Source: an uncultured Clostridium sp.
Lineage (GTDB): Bacteria; Bacillota; Clostridia; TANB77; CAG-508
Reading direction: 5' to 3'
DNA length: 39,509 nt
NCBI GenBank assembly: GCA_948435735.1
Contig: CAOJGX010000014.1
Coordinates: forward strand, 1 to 39,509
The notes under the pieces are model-generated. The model had not been told where the DNA came from. It searched no databases and worked only from the letters and a program-made list of their open reading frames with translations. The translations under genes were made by a program, and so were the position numbers. Numbering within the stretch: the stretch's first letter is position 1; each line of letters opens with the position of its first letter. Of this stretch, positions 7,282 through 14,598 are shown piece after piece.

Positions 7282-7313
7282 TTCAAATATGACATTTTTA
7301 TGTCATATTTGAG
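7282..7313. repeat. 32-bp palindrome, copy 5
   Basis: TTCAAATATGACAT-TTTT-ATGTCATATTTGAG. The outer arms differ from the consensus, but the changes largely compensate each other (TCAAAT/ATTTGA). The copy lies 33 nt after the anti-sigma stop. Confidence 0.8.
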
Positions 7314-7357
7314 ATCTTATTTTTTGCAGAGAATATCTTGATTTGATAAAGGATTTT

Positions 7358-7390
7358 TTTAAATATGACATAAAAGATGTCAGGTTTGAA
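7358..7390. repeat. 32-bp palindrome, copy 6
   Basis: TTTAAATATGACAT-AAAAG-ATGTCAGGTTTGAA. The CC variant is on the right arm, so this copy is inverted relative to copies 1 and 3. It has a 5-nt centre and lies 10 nt before the phased repeats of the two-component promoter. Confidence 0.8.
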
Positions 7391-7400
7391 GCCGAAAAAT

Positions 7401-7443
7401 TTTTCAAAAATTTTACAACTTCGATACATTTATTGGTTATAAT
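7401..7443 (+). promoter_or_regulatory. two-component operon promoter with phased 11-bp repeats
   Basis: TTTTCAAAAAT, TTTACAACTTC and GATACATTTAT are consecutive 11-bp units (7401-7433). They are followed by TATAAT at 7438-7443. No -35 hexamer is present where one is expected, and the repeats occupy that place, as at promoters activated by OmpR/PhoP-family regulators. Autoregulation by the adjacent response regulator is inferred. Confidence 0.5.
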
Positions 7444-7462
7444 AAAATAGGGAGGATGAAAA

Positions 7463-8125
7463 ATGAACCGAATTTTAATTGTAGAAGATGAAATTGCGAT
7501 TAGTGAGTTGATAAAACTTGGATTGCAAACAGTTGGATATCAATGTGAATGTGCGACAGATGGCGAAGTGGCGGCTGATTTGCTTGAGCAAAAAAATTAT
7601 GATTTGATTTTGCTGGATATCATGCTTCCGAAAGTCGATGGTTATGAACTTTTGGAGTATATTAGGCAGACATGCGAAACTCCTGTTATTTTGATTACGG
7701 CAAAAAGTCAGACGAAAGATAAGATTAAAGGTTTGAAGCAAGGTGCGGATGATTATATTACTAAGCCATTTGAAATAGAAGAGTTAATTGCTAGAGTAGA
7801 AGCGGTTTTGAGAAGATACCATAAAAGCAATGATAAAGTACAAATTGATGATATTACGATTGATGTTGTAGCTAGAAGTGTGAAAAAAGGAAAAACTGAA
7901 ATTGATTTAACACCAAAGGAATTTGATCTTTTGATGTTACTTATTCAAAATAAAAATATCGCACTTTATCGAGAGGTCATTTTTGAAAAAGTGTGGGGCG
8001 AAGAATTGGAATTTGAGACACGAACCTTGGATTTACATATTCAAAGATTGCGTAAAAAGTTGGGCTGGAAGGATAAAATAAAGACGGTGTATCGAATTGG
8101 GTATCGATTAGAGGTGCAAAGATGA
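7463..8125 (+). CDS. OmpR/PhoB-family response regulator
   Basis: A 220-aa protein with an N-terminal receiver domain: acidic pocket E8/D9, phosphoacceptor D52 (LILLDIMLPKVDG), T79 and K101. The C-terminal winged-helix trans_reg_C domain runs from about residue 125 to 218 (LTPKEFDLLMLLIQN, ending KTVYRIGYRLE). GGAGG precedes ATG 7463. The histidine kinase starts four bases before its end (ATGA overlap). OmpR-family proteins bind 11-bp-spaced direct repeats, and such repeats lie in its own promoter. Confidence 0.95.
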   Translation: MNRILIVEDEIAISELIKLGLQTVGYQCECATDGEVAADLLEQKNYDLILLDIMLPKVDGYELLEYIRQTCETPVILITAKSQTKDKIKGLKQGADDYITKPFEIEELIARVEAVLRRYHKSNDKVQIDDITIDVVARSVKKGKTEIDLTPKEFDLLMLLIQNKNIALYREVIFEKVWGEELEFETRTLDLHIQRLRKKLGWKDKIKTVYRIGYRLEVQR

Positions 8126-9531
8126 AGTTTTGGGTGAAATTGAATTTGTGTATTATTGTGATGATTGCTGTGGTTTTGTCGTGTAGTAGGTTTATTATGG
8201 TGAGGCAGAATTTTAGAGCTTCGATTGAAAATAGTGCCAATCAGAATATGAATCAGCATCGTTTGGAAAGGTATTCTTTGGAAAGTAATATGATTAATCA
8301 GATTCAGTTGGGAGAAGCGGTTACAAGTGAAAAAATGGTGGAGTCAATTGAGGCTTTGTATTCGTATTTGGAGGAAAATTCGGGGAAAGTTGCTTTGTAT
8401 ACAGAAAAACAAGAACTGATTTTTTGTAATTTTGAGCCCATGAAAGAGATAGAAATTGGGAAATTACTGGAAGAAGAAACAGATAGGTATTGTGTGAGGA
8501 AAATACAAAATCAATATTATATGCTATTTTCCTCGTGCTGGACAATGAATCAAGAGACAATTTATAGGATAAATTGTTATGATATTACACCAATTTACGA
8601 GGAAAGAAATCGCCAAATTAGTGAAATTATGTATGCAGATATGATTATTTTAGTGATTGCCTCGAGTTTTATTTGTATTTTTTCAAAATTGTTGACAAGA
8701 CCGATAGAATACTTAAATAAGGCGAGCAAAGAAATTTCTTCTGGTAAATTTCAAGAGCGAGTGAATATTAAAACTACAGATGAAATTGGAGAATTAGCAG
8801 ATAGTTTTAATAAAATGGCAGAGGAAATTGAGCATAAAATCAATTCACTTAAGTTTGCTATGCAAGCCAAAGATGATTTTGTAACAGGATTTTCACACGA
8901 AATAAAAACGCCAATGACGGCAATTATTGGTTATGCGGATTTGTTGAGATTAAGAAAATGCGATGAACAAACGACTGCTAAAGCTTTGAATTATATTTAT
9001 TCGGAAGCCAAAAGGTTGGAGGAACTTTCGTATAAAATGTTAGCTTTGATGGAGTTGACAGAGTATAGAATTGAATTGGAAAGAGTACAAGTAAAGGAAG
9101 TTGTGGAGAAAATTGCGAAAAAAATTGTTTTAGAAAATATGGATTTAAAGATTGTTGTAGAGGAGGCTTTTGTCAAAGTTGACCAAAGTTTGCTAGAAGT
9201 GGTCATCCGAAATTTAGTGCAAAATAGTCAAAAAGCAGAGCCAAAAGATAATTGCGTTTGGGTGAAAGGAGAATTACTGGAAAATCAAACCTATAGAATT
9301 TCGGTGATAGATGGTGGAAAAGGAATTCCGAAGGAACAGATTAGCCGTGTGACAGAGAATTTTTATATGGTGGATAAATCACGTAATAGGCAAAATGGTG
9401 GGACTGGAATTGGGCTTTCTTTGTGTAAAAAAATTTTGGAGCTTCATCAGTCGGAACTTGTGATTGAAAGTGAGGAAGGTGTTGGAACAAAAGTGAGTTT
9501 TGAATTGGAGGTGCTGGAAAATGAGGAATAA
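8122..9531 (+). CDS. sensor histidine kinase
   Basis: A 469-aa protein. The first transmembrane helix covers residues 6-26, a small extracytoplasmic domain about 27-172, and the second helix 173-190. HAMP (about 190-242) is followed by HisKA with H259 in FSHEIKTP and HATPase_c with NLVQNSQKA (N box), DGGKGIP (G1) and GGTGIGLSL (G2). The start overlaps the regulator stop in ATGA, so both are stoichiometrically translated. The sensor domain is not a recognised family, so the signal is unknown. Neighbouring VanZ and VanY genes suggest an envelope signal. Confidence 0.95.
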   Translation: MKFWVKLNLCIIVMIAVVLSCSRFIMVRQNFRASIENSANQNMNQHRLERYSLESNMINQIQLGEAVTSEKMVESIEALYSYLEENSGKVALYTEKQELIFCNFEPMKEIEIGKLLEEETDRYCVRKIQNQYYMLFSSCWTMNQETIYRINCYDITPIYEERNRQISEIMYADMIILVIASSFICIFSKLLTRPIEYLNKASKEISSGKFQERVNIKTTDEIGELADSFNKMAEEIEHKINSLKFAMQAKDDFVTGFSHEIKTPMTAIIGYADLLRLRKCDEQTTAKALNYIYSEAKRLEELSYKMLALMELTEYRIELERVQVKEVVEKIAKKIVLENMDLKIVVEEAFVKVDQSLLEVVIRNLVQNSQKAEPKDNCVWVKGELLENQTYRISVIDGGKGIPKEQISRVTENFYMVDKSRNRQNGGTGIGLSLCKKILELHQSELVIESEEGVGTKVSFELEVLENEE

Positions 9532-10288
9532 ATTATTGATTTTGCTTGTGTTTGTAATTGTTTTGCTTTCCTTTTTTTTGCCGAAATGGTTGTTTGAAAT
9601 AGAAGATTTAAAGGCAGAAAATCAGCTGTTTTCTGTTGTGAAGCCTAAAAGTAAGATGGATGTGCAAGCAGAGAAAATTTATTTGGTCAAGGCAATTCAT
9701 GATATGAGTGAGGGGAATAGAAATGTGCTAATTAGTCAAAAACAGCCAGTTTATGGTGATGGCCATACGAGGTATGCAGAAGTAGAGTCGACAGAAATTA
9801 TAAAAACAGTGCAGGGACAAGAGGAAAATGAGATAAATCGCTTGAAAAGTGAGTTGTCAAAGTTAGAAAATGGAAAGGTTTTGAAGGCCTTGAATATAGA
9901 TGCAAATTTTGCTAGCTATGATATTGAAGTAGGGAATTTTATGTATTCTAATCAAGAAAGTCAATATGAAATAAAACAATTTTGTTTAGAAAGTGAAATG
10001 GATAGGTTTAATCTGGAAATAGAAGACAAAACGGGAAAAATTCTTTATTTGTTATTTCCAAAAGAGAAACTTTGTGAGGATAGAGAAATTGAGGAGATTT
10101 TGCAAGATTATATTGAATATTTGGATTTGTATATTATTGATGATTGGACATTTGAAAATAATTTGTTGAAGTCAGAAAAGGCACAGTTGGTTGTTTCTTT
10201 GATTCAAAATGAAAAAGAATATTTGTTGTCTATTCAGACAATGACGAAATATTCAAAATATTATGAAATAGTGGAAAGTGCTAAATAG
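9521..10288 (+). CDS. membrane-anchored protein of the two-component operon, unknown
   Basis: A 255-aa protein with a signal anchor (LLILLVFVIVLLSFFLPKWLF) and an otherwise soluble extracytoplasmic domain, including a Glu/Lys-rich coiled-coil-like stretch near residues 95-120. The track start (9500) is too early. GGAGG at 9508-9512 fits ATG 9521 (MRNKLLIL), giving an 11-nt overlap with the kinase. The operon position suggests a modulator of the kinase, analogous in placement but not in recognisable sequence to YycH/YycI. I do not recognise the family. Confidence 0.75.
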   Translation: MRNKLLILLVFVIVLLSFFLPKWLFEIEDLKAENQLFSVVKPKSKMDVQAEKIYLVKAIHDMSEGNRNVLISQKQPVYGDGHTRYAEVESTEIIKTVQGQEENEINRLKSELSKLENGKVLKALNIDANFASYDIEVGNFMYSNQESQYEIKQFCLESEMDRFNLEIEDKTGKILYLLFPKEKLCEDREIEEILQDYIEYLDLYIIDDWTFENNLLKSEKAQLVVSLIQNEKEYLLSIQTMTKYSKYYEIVESAK

Positions 10289-10341
10289 ATACAAATTAGA
10301 TACAAGTTTAAAACAAGTTTGATACAGTTGTGTGTTACATT
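10288..10341 (+). promoter_or_regulatory. 11-bp-phased GATACA repeats and promoter for cofE-like/vanY
   Basis: GATACAAATTA, GATACAAGTTT, AAAACAAGTTT and GATACAGTTGT are four contiguous 11-bp units (10288-10331). The first G is the last base of the preceding stop codon. TGTTACATT (10333-10341) is a possible extended -10, placed 10 bp after the last TACA core, the same offset as at the two-component promoter. Regulation by the upstream OmpR-type regulator is inferred. Confidence 0.5.
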
Positions 10342-10368
10342 AAGAAAAACTTGTTTTAGGAGGTTTGT

Positions 10369-11097
10369 ATGGAATTTGTTGCAAATGAAGGAAAAAAGGT
10401 GGAAATTGAAGTGGGAGGTGAAATTTATTTAAGACATGCGATAAAAACAAGATTTGTGAACCAAGGTGACAATTATTTGAGAATTTTTCAAGAATTTGTT
10501 GTTCCAATTTATGAAAAAGGTGATATAATAGCAAGTAGTGAGAAGATTATTGCATTATGTCAAAATCGAGTGGTGCGAAGAGATGAGATTAAAATTGGTT
10601 GGTGGGCGAGGATTTTGTCAAAGTTTGCTTGTCAGAAGAATCGTGGTGGTTATGGTGTAGGAATGTCAATTAATATGCAATATGCGATTAATAAGGTCGG
10701 GCTGATAAAAGTATTATGGGCAAGTTTGGCAAGTGGAGTGACAAAATTATTTGGTATAAAAGGTGTATTTTACAAAATTGTGGGTCAAGAAGTGAGTGGT
10801 TTAGATGGTTTTTATGATGGGGCGTGGAGTGAGTATCGCGATATTGGAATTGAAGTTCCAGAAAATCCGACAGCGGTTTGTAAGGAGATTAAGGAAAAGT
10901 TGGGGATTAGCTGTATGATTGTGGATTCCAATGATTTTGGTCAGGAAGTTTTGGGAAAATCGGAGGATATTGAGTTGTCAGAAAAGGAGCTGAAAGCCTT
11001 GATTAAAGATAATCCAGCAGGGCAAGGAAAGCAGAGAACACCACTTATTTTAATTAGAAAAAAAGGTAACTTTTTTGGAACATGTGAGAATATATAA
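10369..11097 (+). CDS. CofE/FbiB-like (F420-0:gamma-glutamyl ligase family) protein
   Basis: A 242-aa protein. The segment EKGDIIASSEKIIALCQNRVV resembles the coenzyme F420-0:L-glutamate ligase pattern (dgDvlvvs-KivS-aegrvv). SCMIVDSNDFG and DNPAGQGKQRTPLILIRKK resemble later conserved parts of the same fold. No other F420 biosynthesis gene is in the window, and few Clostridia are expected to make F420, so a different amino-acid ligase activity is more likely. AGGAGG is 5 nt before ATG. The VanY-type gene follows 28 nt later, so a wall-related substrate is conceivable. Family assignment is moderate and function is unknown. Confidence 0.6.
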   Translation: MEFVANEGKKVEIEVGGEIYLRHAIKTRFVNQGDNYLRIFQEFVVPIYEKGDIIASSEKIIALCQNRVVRRDEIKIGWWARILSKFACQKNRGGYGVGMSINMQYAINKVGLIKVLWASLASGVTKLFGIKGVFYKIVGQEVSGLDGFYDGAWSEYRDIGIEVPENPTAVCKEIKEKLGISCMIVDSNDFGQEVLGKSEDIELSEKELKALIKDNPAGQGKQRTPLILIRKKGNFFGTCENI

Positions 11098-11125
11098 ATA
11101 AAACCAAGAAAGAGAAGTAGTAGAT

Positions 11126-11884
11126 ATGGAAAAGAGTAGGAGAAGAAAAAGGAGAAAAAGTGTTGTAATCGTTGTTGTTTTTCTAATGATGATTTTATTA
11201 GTGTGGAAGTCGAAAGGTCATGATAAGCAGAAAAGTATTGAAGATATAGAGAATAATGTGAAAGATAAAGTAGAAAATACGGTAGCTGAAAAAGAGCCGA
11301 TATTAGAGGAGGAGCAAAAAACGGAAATAGTGGATTGGCGTTTGGTTTTGGTTAATCAAGAAAATGCACTGCCAAGTGATTTTGGGATTGAGCTTACAAA
11401 AATTGACCGAATTAGAGAGTTTGATGTTAGGGCGATTGGTGAATTAAATCAGATGATAGATGCGATGAAAAAGGATGGAATTACGAATGTTTGGGTGCAA
11501 TCAGCTTATAGAAGCGTGGAGCACCAAAAAGAGTTGTTTGAACATAAAATAAGGGAGTATGAAGCACAAGGAAAAACACATGAGGAAGCAGAAAAAATTG
11601 TACTTCAGACACTCAATAAACCGGGAACAAGCGAACATAATTTGGGTTTGGCAGTTGATTTTAACTATGTGGATTATAGTTTTGATGAAACAGCAGGGTT
11701 TAAATGGCTGAAGGAAAATGCTGAAAAGTATGGATTTATTTTGCGTTATGAGAAAGAGAAGGAGACAATTACCAAAGTGGCTTATGAGCCATGGCATTGG
11801 AGATTTGTGGGAAGAGAACATGCGGTGAAGATGAATGAGTTGGGGATGTGTTTGGAGGAGTATGTGGAGTATTTGAGTCAATAG
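11126..11884 (+). CDS. VanY-type D-alanyl-D-alanine carboxypeptidase (peptidase M15B)
   Basis: A 252-aa protein. A very basic N-terminus and one membrane anchor (SVVIVVVFLMMILLVW) precede an acidic linker and the catalytic domain. The zinc site is in SEHNLGLAVDF (His and Asp ligands) and EPWHWRFVG (third His), with the substrate segment SAYRSVEHQKELF before it. The enzyme trims the terminal D-Ala of peptidoglycan stem peptides at the outer membrane face. It probably shares a transcript with the CofE-like gene. Its ribosome binding site is weak (AAGAGAAG). Confidence 0.9.
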   Translation: MEKSRRRKRRKSVVIVVVFLMMILLVWKSKGHDKQKSIEDIENNVKDKVENTVAEKEPILEEEQKTEIVDWRLVLVNQENALPSDFGIELTKIDRIREFDVRAIGELNQMIDAMKKDGITNVWVQSAYRSVEHQKELFEHKIREYEAQGKTHEEAEKIVLQTLNKPGTSEHNLGLAVDFNYVDYSFDETAGFKWLKENAEKYGFILRYEKEKETITKVAYEPWHWRFVGREHAVKMNELGMCLEEYVEYLSQ

Positions 11885-11888
11885 AAAA

Positions 11889-11920
11889 CCGCTCACTTCT
11901 GTATTGCTAGAAGTGAGCGG
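11889..11920 (-). terminator. intrinsic terminator for the 57-aa minus-strand gene
   Basis: CCGCTCACTTCT and AGAAGTGAGCGG form a perfect 12-bp stem with an 8-nt loop. On the minus strand the stem is followed by TTTTC, so it ends a minus-strand transcript. It may also stop vanY transcription. Confidence 0.75.
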
Positions 11921-11927
11921 TAGGAGA

Positions 11928-12101
11928 TTATGAATTCTCCAGTTTTGTTAGCTTTTCTAAGAAAGCTAGTTTTTGCTCCAAGTTTTCTATGCTAACTGGA
12001 ATCCCAAGGGCGATTAGTGATACAATTTTTTCGCATGACTGTAAAAAGTCAGCATAATAATGATTAAAAATTCTTGATGGGATTGTTAAGGTATTTTTCA
12101 T
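11928..12101 (-). CDS. 57-aa small protein, unknown (not in ORF track)
   Basis: Reading on the minus strand gives MKNTLTIPSRIFNHYYADF and ends in EKLTKLENS, 57 aa. It is amphipathic, with a hydrophobic middle (KIVSLIALGIPVSI) and a charged coiled-coil-like end. It has a full expression cassette: TTGACA-17-TATACT promoter, AAGGAG 7 nt before ATG, and a strong terminator 8 nt after the stop. I do not recognise the family. The complete signals argue that it is a real gene. Confidence 0.65.
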   Translation of the reverse strand: MKNTLTIPSRIFNHYYADFLQSCEKIVSLIALGIPVSIENLEQKLAFLEKLTKLENS

Positions 12102-12141
12102 ATGTTTCTCCTTTTTAATGTCATATTGACTTGATACTTAT

Positions 12142-12170
12142 AGTATAACATATTTTACATAAAATGTCAA
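12142..12170 (-). promoter_or_regulatory. promoter of the 57-aa gene
   Basis: On the minus strand TTGACA (12165-12170), a 17-bp spacer and TATACT (12142-12147) form a near-consensus sigma-A promoter. An inverted pair CATATTGAC / GTCAATATG (12122-12130 and 12166-12174) flanks the start region and could be an operator. Confidence 0.7.
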
Positions 12171-12179
12171 TATGTGCTG

Positions 12180-12219
12180 CCTCCAAAAGTTAGAGGTACA
12201 TTCCTCAAGAAGTTAGAGG
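12180..12219. repeat. tandem 17-bp direct repeat before asnB
   Basis: CCTCCAAAAGTTAGAGG (12180-12196) and CCTCAAGAAGTTAGAGG (12203-12219) match at 14 of 17 positions with a centre-to-centre spacing of 23 bp. Each unit ends in CCTC/GAGG inverted tips. The function is unknown. Confidence 0.55.
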
Positions 12220-12311
12220 ATATGAAAAGGATATTTTTAGTCAAAACTGTCATATTTCCCAAACTCCTTACATAAAATATTAGTAATTATATTTTATAAA
12301 GGAGTTTTTTT

Positions 12312-14159
12312 ATGTGTGGAATTGTTGGAATCGTAAATTACAAAAAAGATATTTCAGAGCAACATACAATTATTAGAAATATGACCAAAATGTTATCCAA
12401 AAGGGGCCCAGATGAAGAAGGTTTATTTTTAGATAAACATTGTAATCTAGGTCACAGACGTCTTAGTATTATTGATATAGAAAACGGAAAACAGCCAATG
12501 TCATGTACAGTAGACGAAGTTACATATACGATTGTGTACAATGGTCAAATTTATAACACAAAAGAATTGCGAGAAACCTTGCTAGATAATGGTTTCAAAT
12601 TTAAGGGGCATTCGGATACAGAAGTTTTGCTAAAAAGCTATATTTTTTATGGGAAAGAGATATGCAAGCATGTAAATGGAATTTTTGCATTTGCTATTTG
12701 GAATCATAAAAAACAAGAATTGTTTATGGCAAGAGATCATTTTGGAATCAAGCCACTTTATTATACTATGATAGAAAATAATTTGATTTTTGGTTCAGAA
12801 GTGAAAGCAATTTTGGCTCATCCTTTTGTCAAACCGAAACTTGACAAAACAGGAATTTCCGAACTTTTTGGAATTGGCCCAAGCCATACACCAGGTCTTA
12901 GCCCATTCAAAGAAATTTACGAATTAGAACCAGCTCATTTTATGGTGTATCATCAAAATTGTTTCAAAAAAGAAGAATATTGGAAACTTGAAACCAAAGA
13001 GCATACAGATGACTTAGAAACAACCTGCGAAAAGATAAGATTTTTACTCAAAGATTCGATTGAAAGACAACTTGTTTCTGATGTTCCACTTTGTTGTTTG
13101 TTATCGGGAGGGTTAGATTCTAGTATTATTACAGCCTATGCAAGTCAGTATTACAAAGAGAAATATGGTAGAAAATTATCCACATTTTCGGTAGATTATG
13201 TGGATAACGATAAAAATTTTGTCAAAAGTGATTTTCAACCAAACAGCGATAATTACTACATTGATTTAATGGCAAAAGAATTTGACACAGATCATCACAA
13301 AATTATATTAGATACTCCAGCTTTATATCAATCCCTAGAAGATGCCATGCTAGCCAGGGACTTTCCGGGAATGGCGGATGTGGATTCTTCGTATTTGCTA
13401 TTTTTCCAAGAAGTGAAAAAGCAAGCCAAAGTGACACTTTCGGGAGAATGCTCTGATGAGATTTTTGGCGGTTATCCATGGTATTTTAGGAAAGATAGTT
13501 TGGAAAGTAATACATTTCCATGGTCGCTTGCAATTTCGGAAAGACAGAAATTGCTTCATCCAGAAATTGCGCAAAAAATTGATTTAAAAGAATATATTGA
13601 TAGGCAATACCAAGCGTCTTTAAGCAAAGTCGAATGTTTGCCAACCGATAGTGAGGTAAATCGATTAGAAAGAAAGTTAATTTATTTGACTTCTAATTGG
13701 TTTATGCAAACACTTCTTGATAGGACTGATAGGATGAGCATGTATAATGGATTTGAGGTAAGAGTTCCATTTTGTGATGTCCGAATTGTGGAATATTGTT
13801 GGAATATTCCATGGGAGATGAAGGCGTATAAGGGAAGAGAAAAGGGACTTTTGAGGCATGCGATGAAAAATGTTTTGCCAGAGGAAATTGTGAATCGAAA
13901 GAAGAGTCCTTATCCAAAAACGCATAATCCAAATTATACGAAAATTGTGAAAGAGGCGTTAAGTAAAGTTATGGAAAATAAAGAAGCGCCAATTAATCGA
14001 TTATTAAATCGAGAGTATATTTTGGATATTATTGAAACAGATGGAAAGGCGTTTACAAGACCATGGTTTGGGCAGCTTATGACAGGACCACAGTTGATGG
14101 CGTATTTGATTCAGGTGAATAGTTGGCTTGAGAAGTATGAGCTGGAAATTGAGATATAA
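12312..14159 (+). CDS. asnB: asparagine synthase (glutamine-hydrolysing)
   Basis: A 615-aa protein. The class II glutamine amidotransferase domain begins with the catalytic cysteine (MCGIVGIV) and contains KRGPDEEG, RRLSIID and YNGQIYN. The synthetase domain has the ATP PP-loop LLSGGLDSSI near residue 265 and GECSDEIFGGYPWYF. The reaction converts aspartate, glutamine and ATP to asparagine, glutamate, AMP and pyrophosphate in the cytosol. AAAGGAG precedes ATG by 7 nt. The length is normal for AsnB. It stands alone between a minus-strand sORF and a terminator. A specialised amidation role is possible but nothing here supports one. Confidence 0.92.
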   Translation: MCGIVGIVNYKKDISEQHTIIRNMTKMLSKRGPDEEGLFLDKHCNLGHRRLSIIDIENGKQPMSCTVDEVTYTIVYNGQIYNTKELRETLLDNGFKFKGHSDTEVLLKSYIFYGKEICKHVNGIFAFAIWNHKKQELFMARDHFGIKPLYYTMIENNLIFGSEVKAILAHPFVKPKLDKTGISELFGIGPSHTPGLSPFKEIYELEPAHFMVYHQNCFKKEEYWKLETKEHTDDLETTCEKIRFLLKDSIERQLVSDVPLCCLLSGGLDSSIITAYASQYYKEKYGRKLSTFSVDYVDNDKNFVKSDFQPNSDNYYIDLMAKEFDTDHHKIILDTPALYQSLEDAMLARDFPGMADVDSSYLLFFQEVKKQAKVTLSGECSDEIFGGYPWYFRKDSLESNTFPWSLAISERQKLLHPEIAQKIDLKEYIDRQYQASLSKVECLPTDSEVNRLERKLIYLTSNWFMQTLLDRTDRMSMYNGFEVRVPFCDVRIVEYCWNIPWEMKAYKGREKGLLRHAMKNVLPEEIVNRKKSPYPKTHNPNYTKIVKEALSKVMENKEAPINRLLNREYILDIIETDGKAFTRPWFGQLMTGPQLMAYLIQVNSWLEKYELEIEI

Positions 14160-14166
14160 AAAGTTC

Positions 14167-14188
14167 AAGGTCGCAGAGATGCGACCTT
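14167..14188. terminator. bidirectional terminator between asnB and a small membrane gene
   Basis: AAGGTCGCA-GAGA-TGCGACCTT is a 9-bp stem. The minus-strand side runs into CTTTTT, while the plus-strand side has a poorer T-tract. It sits between convergent genes. Confidence 0.65.
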
Positions 14189-14194
14189 ATTATG

Positions 14195-14455
14195 TTATTG
14201 TTCTCTTATCCAATTAAAGAAATCCTGTGCTTCATTAGGATATAAATAATCTGACCTTTTAACTTCAAATGGTTTTGATATTGGATTGGCGTATTTTAAT
14301 ACTTTTCCAATTTTTTTTTCTTCATTGCTATGATAGTCTTTCATCAAAGGAATAGGATTTCTTTTTGATTTTCCGTCTGCAGTAATCATCACTGTTACAT
14401 AGAGTACAAAAAAAGCAATAAGAAAAGCTACAGAAAAATAAAAAAGTAACAACAT
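14195..14455 (-). CDS. small single-pass membrane protein, unknown
   Basis: An 86-aa protein: one N-terminal transmembrane helix (LLLFYFSVAFLIAFFVLYVTVMI) and a basic, probably external or cytoplasmic tail ending in DFFNWIREQ. The track begins at a TTG (14476) that lies upstream of the ribosome binding site. GGAGG with a 6-nt spacer supports ATG 14455. No family is recognised, and it appears monocistronic. Confidence 0.55.
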   Translation of the reverse strand: MLLLFYFSVAFLIAFFVLYVTVMITADGKSKRNPIPLMKDYHSNEEKKIGKVLKYANPISKPFEVKRSDYLYPNEAQDFFNWIREQ

Positions 14456-14598
14456 AACATACCTCCTTTTTCGCAATTGCTTATGATTCAGCTATTTATA
14501 TTAACCCATCTTGATGTTGATAAGATAGGAGGATTTTTTACTAAAAATAATATTTCTAAATAATAATATCATAAAAATTTAACTTTATCAAGTATTAA

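Noticed and set aside
12118-12126. Half arm ATGTCATAT of the 32-bp palindrome near the 57-aa gene
   Set aside because: Only one half-site, with no matching second arm, so it is not counted as a seventh copy.
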